In this document: in pieces, positions 55,089-64,000 of the stretch | How the letters are laid out: each line of letters starts with the position of its first letter | Position numbering within the stretch: position 1 is the first letter of the stretch | NCBI GenBank assembly: GCA_002633025.1 | Contig: NMRB01000255.1 | Coordinates: 422,607-486,606 of the forward strand | From: Notospermus geniculatus | Taxonomy: Eukaryota; Nemertea; Pilidiophora; Heteronemertea; Lineidae | Direction: 5' to 3' | Length of the DNA: 64,000 nucleotides | The notes under the pieces: model-generated | Databases searched by the model: none | Told to the model about the DNA's origin: nothing | The model's input: the letters and a program-made list of their open reading frames with translations, nothing else | Made by a program: the position numbers and the translations under genes

Positions 55089-56450
55089 CTAAAATAAAAA
55101 AAATTGAATGCAAAAAAATGATACCAAATACAAATATGCCAAATTTATCACCTGAAAGTGAAACACCCCAGAGGACTACTGCACACTGGAACTGAACGAG
55201 TGATCAACTGGGGCTGCGGATTCAGCTGTCTTTTTGGGTCGTACTAAAATGAGCCAACAAGTGTCAACTTGAGACAACAACCCCATAACTAGCGTCAACA
55301 AGGTTTTTTCATTTATTTTTTGCCAATTAACTATGAGAATTTCAATTTAGGTACGGTATCTTCCGAGAGTTTGAATGCATTTTGGAACAGGGCCAACGAA
55401 GATATCGATCATTATTTTAGCATCTGCTAATTCCGCAATATGGCCGCCGTGTTCAGACATGTCAGAGGTAGGCTTGGTTCCTTCACTCTCTGCTAGGGGC
55501 AGAAGGCAGTGATTCCCCCAGGATGTTGGAGGGGCAGGGTGGGGCTTCTATAAAGGGGCACTTTCCGGCGTGATTGGGTTCCAACGGGGGCAACTACAGC
55601 AGAAGTTTTCATCCACAAGGGCCGAATTCACTTGCCTCATAGGCCTACCTCACGTGAGGCTCCATCCAGACAGCATGACATCAAAGAGAGCACCTCCAAA
55701 ATGATTAATCTAAGTAAAGCTTGCAATAAAATCAACAGAGTATTGAACAAAACACTCAATTTTAACCTCTCATAGTGTCGATCATAGCTTATTTCTGTTA
55801 ATTAGTCAGACCGGCTAACCAGAAACATCGTAGGCACATACTCAATGGAGATGTCTGCATGCTTGGCGGGAAGCCAACTCTGACGGCCACTGTCAGTTGT
55901 AGCCTATTCACACAAATCAAGTAAATATCTCTTCATAAAAATGACTAAGACGGGCAACCTTTATGTCATCGGAAAAAAAAATTTCAGTGGGAATCCAACC
56001 AAACAGTTTTTGAGGCGATTTCTTTCCATGCCAGAGAAATAAAACCAAAAGTTCAGGACACTAGCTATCCTGAAGTCGGGATCGTCGGCAAACAGGGTTC
56101 ATACAGGTGCTTGAAATCCTTGAATATCAATGAATTTTAGGAATAATATCTCCAGGACCTGGAATATCCTTGAATTCTGACAAATCTTTAAAATGTCAAT
56201 GAAAGTCCTTATATTTTCATCATTGCTGACAATGAATGGCATCGTTCATGCGTTGATTATTTGCTCATTCTTTCCCGAGTTTGATGACTCTGGAGTTTTG
56301 TTTTGTCAAGATGCCGGGAAATACCCACCCTGGCATACAAATTTGATGAAAATGTCCTTGAAATTTGCTGAAATCAGACCTTGAAAGTCCTTAAAAAGTC
56401 CTGGAAATTTGAGAGCCTAAAGGTGTACGAACCCTGGCAAACTCGCCAGT
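55089..56450. other. Presumed SNAP29 upstream intron or flank
   Basis: No exon was recognised on either strand. The missing SNAP29 N-terminal exon should lie upstream on the minus strand (here or further right), but no NPF-containing start could be identified. Confidence 0.4.
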
Positions 56451-56824
56451 GCCTTGGTGTTAGTGATGCGCACTTCTCGCCGCAAATTCATTAATCTGCG
56501 CATCGTTATTATTCAAATATATGCTGCTGTCGAGTCTAATGTTTGCACCCCCGCCGTAGGAGAGATAGACGAGCCTGCCATCGCGTGTAAGCCGGTGGGG
56601 GTGCATACGGACGATGAAAAATCCAGAGATTCAGAAGGAGGCGGGGCGCGAAAAAGATCGTCAGTGGCAGACACAGCAGGAATGACTGGGCGTGTTACGA
56701 CGGGCCGTTTGGCGGCAGAGTTGGGGGCCGTGTGGCGGGATTTTTTGGCAAAAAGGGCAGAGTGGCGGGACCCGGCAACGGCATGGCGCCGCGCCACTCC
56801 ATTTATTGCTAGGGGAATCACTGA

Positions 56825-56930
56825 GATTATCTTGAACTCAGGTTGAGCCACAGCTTTTCAATTGTTCAGGTTTGCCAGGGCATGATGTGACAATGGAAAA
56901 GTTGTGGCTCAACCTGAGTTCAAGATAATC
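56825..56930. repeat. 35-bp inverted repeat
   Basis: GATTATCTTGAACTCAGGTT plus GAGCCACAGCTTTTC (56825-56859) is mirrored at 56896-56930 with one mismatch. As a result, MAQPEFKII can be read inward from both sides. It borders the GC-rich open frame at 56454-56846. Confidence 0.85.
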
Positions 56931-57724
56931 TTCTTTGGTGCATACGGCCCAAAGAGTCAAGCTCAACCTCATCCACTTCCAAAGGGGGAAGCAGTGTTAC
57001 GCAAAAATAATGACATTCCAAGTAGCCTATCCAGTGGGACTTGTCCGTTCAGCTCAGGTTCTTGGACCTTACTCATGAAGCTCTCATAACTTACGGGAGT
57101 ACGTAAACTATTGTCCATTTGAACCTATTGTTCACTATCAGCCTGACAAAGGATTTGTGAACCCTTAAAGTTACGTGGGCTTTGTGAATGTCCCAGGCCA
57201 AGTGGTAGAGCATTGGACTTCAGAAGCAGAAGGCTTGAGGTTAAAATCCTTGGGTGTCTCTTGCTTTCTTTACATTATTACGACTGTTCTGGTGGCCATA
57301 ACCAGAGTGGACCTCATCTATCATCCATATATTGTCCAAGGTTGAGTTTGAACCAGGCAAGACCTGTGGCTGACAAGAAATTGAGGAAAGGAAATGGTTA
57401 GCACGTCAGACCACCTCCTCCAAGAATTTCTACCAATAAATAGATTTGCATTTTGTGTATTGAGACGAGGGTTATGATATATGGTGGTTGCTGGTGTGGT
57501 ATCACTCCAGGACAAGCTCCTCCTCTGCCCAGATTCTTCAGCCTGCTCTTCCAAGTTTAGCTTCATCACAGCCTCTTTTGGCACTCTTGTGGCTGCCATC
57601 CTAATGTCTGTGGTTCCCCGCTTAGTGATTTAGGGATACCTCGATTTCTAATGTGAATTACCAGGGGTGTTATTGATGAGATCACAAAGGAAAGATCTTA
57701 AGTATATCCTGGGGATTTTAATAC

Positions 57725-58010
57725 TAATGAGAAGCCTTGATAGGCGAGTGGTTATCACGTCCGCTCTGCAAGCGGAGGTCCCGGGTTCGAATCCAGCCCG
57801 GGCCATGTGGGATTTCATTCCCGGCTCTTCACGTCCGCATGGGAGAGAGGCCGTGGTGTCTTACTTGTTCCTTTGCAAGGGCAAGTACATGTAAAAGACC
57901 CCATCCAAGTGAGGAACACGAGTAACTTGAGATGGCCACTTTCGTACTTACTAGGGCCAATAATGCTATGGCTTCGGCCTTAATGGAAAAATCGAATACA
58001 AATACTAATG
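57725..58010 (+). repeat. tRNA-derived SINE, near full length
   Basis: The head GATAGGCGAGTGGTTATCAC, anticodon-arm-like CCGCTCTGCAAGCGG and T-arm GGTTCGAATCC resemble a tRNA, but position 33 is C instead of T. The body includes GGCCGTGGTGTCTTACTTG, and a short AATACAAATACTAAT tail follows. This marks a SINE rather than a functional tRNA gene. Another tRNA-like head is at about 57190-57250. Confidence 0.75.
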
Positions 58011-58520
58011 AGGGCTTCTTTGCGATATTTTGATAATTGTAGGTGAGTTATTTGCGGGGTCATGAAGGACCTCCCTTGCCCATCTGAATGTGCTCTTCAT
58101 ACTCGAAGGGTTAATGTATGGGACTTACTCCTCCATGATAATGGATTCCGTAATGAAACGAACAACGTCGAGTTGAATTGAAATTGACAGATGGATTTCT
58201 TTGGCTCAGAGCTAATGGAGATACGAGGTGGAGATTTCCGGTGGATTCTGGTGGCAATCGCTGTTGATAGATTGGTCGCATTGTTGTTAATGGACCGACA
58301 TTCACTCAGTTTCTATGCGAGAGCAGTAGGCAGCATTTGCTCAATCGCAGTAGTAGTGTGTTGGAAGCATGGTACCTGAGCGTGGATCGAGATTATCGTC
58401 CAGTTTGAGAAATGTCGGTCTTAGATGTGGATTAGGTGGAATAAATTGAATGGACTATTTGTGACCCCGCTCCAGCAAAAGAGGAAAGGGTTAATGGCCT
58501 TGCAGCACAACAGCTGAAAT

Positions 58521-58622
58521 GTACATTGACCCGAGTTTACAATTGTAAACTCGGGTCAATGTACCCAACTATTATCACTGCTGTCCACTATAATAGTGGA
58601 CAGCAGTGATAATAGTTGGGTA
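58521..58622. repeat. Two adjacent perfect palindromes
   Basis: 58521-58564 is a perfect 44-bp palindrome: GTACATTGACCCGAGTTTAC then AA, followed by its exact complement. 58562-58622 is a second palindrome with 30-bp arms and a one-base centre (TACCCAACTATTATCACTGC as the outer arm). They overlap by three bases. Both could extrude as cruciforms. Confidence 0.95.
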
Positions 58623-58693
58623 AACTGATGACCAACGTTGATCACTTGTGACAAGCGTCTGCTTTTGCTGGAGCGGTTCACATTTGATAAATA

Positions 58694-59007
58694 GGGGGCG
58701 CATTCGGAAAGCTTCCCCGAGGAAGCTTGGGGAGGCGCGAGAGCGTTCGGAAAGGTATTTGGCAAGTAGCCAAGGCTTCCTCGAGCCTGGCCGAAGTGTT
58801 GGGGAAACTCCCGGCATGCATTTCGTTTTCTTTCCAGGCTGGCATGCTGATTGGCTGTACGTGGAATATTTCACGACTGCAACGCCACAGTAGTACCTTT
58901 CCCCGAGGAAGTGCAAATATCGTTCGGAAATTCGCCTTCACTGGGCATGCTCACAATCCCCGAGAGAAGTGCCAGAAACTTCCTCGGGGAAGCTTTCCGA
59001 ACACACT
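58694..59007. mobile_element. MITE with GGAAAGCTTCCCC ends (second copy 62518-62830)
   Basis: The left end TTCGGAAAGCTTCCCCGAGG and the right end CCTCGGGGAAGCTTTCCGAA are inverted. The second copy at 62518-62830 shares both ends and AACTCCCGGCATGCATTT, with a small extra GAGCGACTGAGTCGCTC stretch inside. Confidence 0.85.
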
Positions 59008-60120
59008 AAAAGATAATGATGAATTTTTGTATTCATGCCAGTATCCACTTTGAGTGATCGTTACCTCTGCATGGAGGTAGGTTCTTCAAAATCACAACTT
59101 GGCAGTATTTCATCTCCGAATTGATCTACAGTGTGACCACTGTGAACTAGGCTACAGCTTGTGGTGCATGGTATCTAGGGAATTCAAAATTTCAAATCAG
59201 CATTCTAAATATCTCATCACTCATAGAAGGCCTTTTGTCGTTGTCAATGTTAGTTCTGTCGATGAGCAACATGGGAATCATTGCCACGAATATTTCATCA
59301 AATATTTATGATAAAGTTACGGTGTGGCTCATAAATTTTACACTTGTGAATGATAAATGTTGAAAAATGTATTTCATTGAAATTCTCTGTACCACTGAAT
59401 AGCTGTTACAATGTATATAATTCATTGAGAATTGCTGGCATGGGTGGGTTTCAGTCATTGAAGTCAAAGAAACCTCTTGAGAAGTTTTGTACAGGGGCGG
59501 ATCCTGGATTTGGGAAAAGAGGGGGTGCCCTGCTAGGAACATTTGGGAAAAAAAGGGGGCGCCCTGCTAGGAACATTTGGGAAAAGAGGGGGCGCCCTGC
59601 TAGGAACATTGGAATTTGCACCAAGTTCCAGAATTTCACGGTCGATTTTACAGATTTGTTGGCCAAAAGGGGGCCTGCGCCGGGTGCACCCCCCCTTGGA
59701 TGTGCACCTGTTGTGACATTTTGCTGGAAGTTGTTGCTGTTTTTGCTTGTTCTAAGCTGGGAAGCTGTAGCACACGTGCGAATTCAATGTCTGCGAGATA
59801 GTCTCACTGACTTGCACTGTGCATTGGTGTGCTTTTTAAATTTTCGTGGACCTGAAAAGCTGGAGTTCACTTAGGCAACAATGATTTTCATTGCAACAAC
59901 TTACTTCTTTCTGTTTTGAGATAACAATAATCATTCATATAATCAGTTTGTATTTAATTGTAATTAAGGCAATACCCATTCTACGTTCCTGCGCTCGAGT
60001 GATGTAATGACGTCATTCCGTCGCACATGACGTTGCCGACGTCACGGATGACGCGGCGGAAATCTCAGTGACATCATGATGTCAAAAGGCGTAAACAGCA
60101 TTGTTAGTTTTGTTAATATC

Positions 60121-60400
60121 TTAAAGCCCCACAGTATTGAATTTTACGATATTTTCAAAATGTTAGGAGAGTTCACATAAGAGGTCTCATAGCTTGTGAA
60201 GGTCCCCAAAATGCTTGTCTGATACGTATTTCAGAGAATCAAGGCCTAGTTTTCATCACACATTATAAAAAGCTGCAGGGAGAGCCCTATGTATTTGGGG
60301 AGAGCGCAGTACATTTTACACGTCATGACGTCGTGCACTGACGTCAAGAATCGCGGCGATGATTTGCGTTTTTCACATTCAATACAGTGGGGCTTTAATA
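60121..60400. mobile_element. Foldback element with TTAAAGCCCCAC ends
   Basis: TTAAAGCCCCACAGTATTGA at the left is mirrored by TCAATACAGTGGGGCTTTAA at the right. The internal GAGGTCTCATAGCTTGTGAA matches the complement of about 9690-9718, so a degraded relative sits just upstream of TTLL9. Confidence 0.75.
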
Positions 60401-61230
60401 TTTCGAAATCTATTAGACGAATTGAAATTCGGGCGCTACCGAGATCTGTCTGCATATCCATAACAAATTTGGTGCAATCTGTTCCTCACTCTTGGAGAAA
60501 ATTGGAAACAAACACACAAACAAACTCTTCTCAAATTTTATTATGCTTAGTACATGATTGCATCATTCAATGATTTTGAGACAAATGAACAACAAGTTGA
60601 CTGTACCATTCAATTTACTTCTCATCTCTCAACCAATGTTTAATTGAAGCAAATTTTTGAAGAATATTCCACTCAATTCATCGCTCGGTGAAGGATATTT
60701 TTGAAAGATGGGGAAGTGTCTGTTGCCATGACGATGACGATGCAGCTTCCACTAAGTTGTAACATGGGTCTCATCTCAGCCTAAAAGACCAGGGAAGTGC
60801 GTACAACTGTGGTAATAATCTAAACAGCTACATCCAACACGTCTTAGGAAATGAATAATAAGCCTTAAAGTGCGTGTCACCTTATCTAGGACCGTGGATT
60901 ATTCATGTCAGTATAAAAGGCGAAGTAGAGTAATTTCAGACAAAATTGTTCGGTGATAACTTCATCTTGAATCTTTCGAAGATTAAACGCTCCACATTAT
61001 CTATCGTTCACTTGAGTGATTTATGAGCGAAGAAAACACGAGCATTGGATTAAAATTCACAAGATAACAGTGGTTGTTTTCGTCATCCTGGGGGAAAGTA
61101 GTACCGGTCGCAGCCCTTTCCATTGGTGTTGTAGGTACGTAAACCCACTGGGGGCGGGGGGAGGGGGGGTGAGCAGGGGCAGATCCACGATTTCGGAAAA
61201 GAGGGGGGCACTGTGCTAGAAACACTGAAA

Positions 61231-61419
61231 AATATTATTTCAGGAGTGCAAGCACCCACTTAGGGCATTATAGCTACTCATCAAACAATATTGGGCGATA
61301 TTAACGATATATAGGAGGAAACCGGAGCCCCCGGAGGAAACCTACGATGTCGAGGAGAGATCGCCCTCTCTACCACATAAAGCCACTTGCACGACTGGGG
61401 ATCGAACCCGCGACCTCAG
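61231..61419 (-). mobile_element. SINE fragment inserted inside a GGGGCGGATCCA-family MITE
   Basis: Flanked by the 12-bp target duplication GAAACACTGAAA at 61219-61230 and 61420-61431. On the minus strand it begins with a tRNA-type T-arm (GCGGGTTCGATCCCC) and ends with an AT-rich tail (AAATAATATT). The host MITE spans 61174-61562. Confidence 0.8.
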
Positions 61420-62147
61420 GAAACACTGAAACAGAAATACTGAAATCTGCTGTGAATTTCAATGATTTGCTCCAAATTTCAGAATTTCACGGTCAATTTT
61501 ACGGATTTGTTTGCTGAAATGGGGTGCGCACCAGGGGCGCCCCCTGGATCCACGCCTGCGAAGGATCAGGAAACATGTCTGGATATGAGTTATGCTGCCT
61601 TGCATTTCTACCATTGTTTTAAGTTTCCATTATCTCGTAAAATCAATAATTCACACCGGAAACATGGGAACCAGTCCCTGTCACATTCTAGTACCGGTAC
61701 GTGGAAAAAAACGGAACAAAGATTGTTACATCCATTTGCTGCTTGTGTTAACAGAATCATCCAGGAAACCGATGAATTTGTTATTGTGAATAACAGTCTC
61801 TTTTATTTCATGAAACGATTCAATTAGTTAAAAAGTTGTGACATAATTGGTGAATGGAAACCCCTGCTTAAATCAGTGTTGTCAAATACTGCCTGAATTT
61901 GCATGATGAGCTTGGTCTATTGGCGACAAGGAGAATTTAATCAACGATTTAGGAAGTGAATGTGATGGGAAATTCAATTAATGTGGATTATCAAAAAAAA
62001 GTAGCATCATATATCTTGAATGGCTCAAAATAGGATTTGTCATTTATCTGTAGTGATGTCGTGAATACATTTGCATAATGGCTCCCGACTACTACTATGA
62101 TTTTCATGGCAGCGTCCATTAGTGTGTGGGGTGGTGTAGGCAGAGTC

Positions 62148-62290
62148 CCCACCAGAAAATTTTTTGAGGGTACTAATTTCTTGGAAATCAACAAAAACCC
62201 CATGAAATTAAAGAAAATGTCCCTTTTTCTGTTCCTTTGAGGGTACTACCATAGTACCCTTAGTACCCTCTGGCAGAAACACTGGTAGGC
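62148..62290. repeat. Dispersed repeat, copy 2 (GAGGGTACTA family)
   Basis: Near-identical to 12820-12975. It is followed directly by a tRNA-like SINE head at 62286-62340 (GGCCCAGTGGTTAGGCATTG and GGGGTTCGATAC). Confidence 0.75.
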
Positions 62291-62839
62291 CCAGTGGTTA
62301 GGCATTGGAGTTGTGACCAAGAGGCCTTGGGGTTCGATACTGAGTGTAATCACCACAACATATTCTCAACTGCTGTGAAGGGATCGAGTGGGAGGTAAAT
62401 GACTGTTCCTCAAGTTCCCAAGAATGGTTACGGTACTGGAGAGATTGGGGTGATAATGTGAAGTGCTTTGAGTATTAATGGAAAGCGTTACCAGTACCGG
62501 TACTGGTACATAAAGGTCGTGTTTGGAAAGCTTCCCCAAGGAAGCTCAGGGAGGCGCAAGAGCGTTCGAAAAGGTATTTGGCAAGGAGCCAAGGCTTCCT
62601 TGAGCCTGGCCGAAGTGAGCGACTGAGTCGCTCACTTGGGGAAACTCCCGGCATGCATTTAGTTTTCTTTCCAGGCCAGCATGCTGATTGGCTATATGTG
62701 GAATATTTCACGATTGCAACGGCACAGTATTACCTTTCCCCAAGGAAGCGCAAATATTGTTCGAAAATTCGCCTTCACTGGGCGAGAGAAGTGCCAGAAA
62801 CTTCCTCGGGGAAGCTTTCCGAACACACTAAAAGGAAAA

Positions 62840-64000
62840 TCTTTTTAACCTGTAAGCTATAGAACCACCCCAATCCAATTACATAATGTATATGGCCATG
62901 TAAGTAGGCCTACATTATAAGAAGTTTGACATCATCGTATGCCAATAGGGTAGCGGAAAGTGTTAACAACTTACCCTTTACCCCGGAGACCTACATGTTG
63001 CTAAGGTTTCCACCATTCTGAATAAAACATGAATAAATCAATGTTTTCTCCTGAAAAAATCTTGCAAGATGGCATTATGCTTTTCTTTATATCCCCCAAA
63101 GGTGGTTTTAGAATTCTTCTCACAAACAGTTATACGCTCTTTAGGGTTCCAATTGCCACTGTGCAGCATCGTACATCTCATGAACCGTCATGTTTTCTGG
63201 AATTTTCTCATGTAATACAGACTCAAAACGCTTCACATTATTACCCAAGTCTAAGGCCTGTATTTAAGCTTTTGTATTCTGCCCTGCAAACAATAGATAA
63301 AGGTAAACCTTAGAGTTAAGGATTCTAGAATATGGCCCGTCTCCAGAAACCTTCCTGTCAACTCAAGGACAAGGAGCAGCCCATTCAGTGCATCACTTGA
63401 TACTTTTAGACCAGTTGAGAAGACAAAGTGGTGGCTCGGCCGGGAATCGAACCTGTGACCTCTTGGTCTCTAGTCTGATGCTCAACCACTGTGGCACTGC
63501 CTTCCCAAAAGTGTAATGCAGGCCTATAATGAGCCAAGAAAATGACTGGTCTGGTCCTTTCAGTACCGGTATATAGGCCTATCAATCTTGTCGGGAATGG
63601 CTTCACACTGGCATTCCTTTGATGCTTTGATATGCTCTTGGTTTAGGGCTGTCGGAGTGGCAAAGTGGAAACATCGGTGCCTTTCACCTCTGAGGTTCTG
63701 TTTAGATCAACTCTTACTGCGGCAACTCTCTTGGACAGCGTACGCACACTGATTCATTACCTGCAGCAGTGGGCACAATCATTCCACCATTGCAAACTCC
63801 AAATCAAACAGTTCAAATTTGTTATATATTCGTAGAATTCAGTTTCTTGGAAGAAACCGCCTAACGTTCAGTCATAAGGCGTGAAAATCCCTGGAAAATG
63901 CCAAAATGTGTGGGCAACAAATGTCAGACACTCATGCAATCAAATCTTATGCTCGCCGACAACACCCTTCATGGCAAATCAAAGTAATGAAAATCGAAAA
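62840..64000. other. No gene recognised at the right end
   Basis: Contains a partial relative of the 11437 MITE end (about 63305-63342) and a minus-strand tRNA-like SINE head at 63430-63500 (GGGAATCGAACCTGTGACCT on the plus strand). No splice-supported coding sequence was found. Confidence 0.5.

Noticed and set aside
55450-55486. First exon starting MAAVFRHVR or, on the minus strand, MSEHGGHIAEL
   Set aside because: Short frames with no family match. Neither resembles the NPF-containing start expected for SNAP29.
57737-57800. Possible tRNA-Ala(UGC) gene
   Set aside because: The D arm, anticodon stem and T arm are recognisable, but position 33 is C rather than T. The acceptor stem is not convincing and a SINE body and tail follow.
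63430-63500. Possible minus-strand tRNA gene
   Set aside because: Only the T-arm and a D-arm-like sequence fit. The anticodon arm does not fold properly, so it is treated as a SINE.

Overview
The window is eukaryotic nuclear DNA. Genes are split by GT-AG introns, non-coding DNA is rich in short inverted-repeat (foldback) transposons and tRNA-derived SINEs, and the proteins are animal housekeeping and ciliary families. The frequent TACATGTA and GTAGGCCTAC words together with the gene set suggest a marine invertebrate, plausibly a deuterostome (echinoderm or hemichordate). That placement is inference.

Layout. (1) 520-6639, minus: a nine-exon MAPK15 (ERK7/8) kinase gene whose 3' end is uncertain. 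(2) 6640-9818: a divergent intergenic region holding a consensus RFX X-box and an intronless transposon-like PHD/coiled-coil ORF. (3) 9819-11132, plus: TTLL9 with its whole coding region in one exon. (4) 13556-25451, minus: the complete 14-exon VCP/p97 gene, 802 codons plus stop. (5) Inside VCP intron 1, on the opposite strand (about 22.0-24.6 kb): a candidate undescribed three-exon gene for a 260-residue protein with two hexapeptide repeat tracts. (6) 27009-30320, minus: BABAM1 (MERIT40), complete. (7) 31241-38185, plus: membralin (TMEM259), complete. (8) 38186-47887: transposon debris and a duplicated block of about 4 kb. (9) 47888-50207, plus: an ANKRD34-like ankyrin gene crossing an N gap. 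(10) 54189-55088, minus: the 3' half of a SNAP29-like SNARE gene with an apparent 2-bp frameshift. (11) 55.1-64 kb: no convincing gene, many SINE, MITE and palindromic repeats.

MAPK15 and TTLL9 are both cilium-associated and lie head to head around the X-box. VCP and membralin both act in ER-associated degradation, and BABAM1 belongs to the BRISC/BRCA1-A deubiquitinase complexes. Functional clustering beyond this is speculation.

Assembly caution: all four isolated single-N positions (19692, 35434, 44763, 52464) lie at or next to junctions between nearly identical adjacent blocks. This looks like two haplotypes placed side by side. It duplicates one VCP exon, two membralin exons and the first ANKRD34-like exon. 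Comparing the paired blocks also reveals filled and empty transposon sites.
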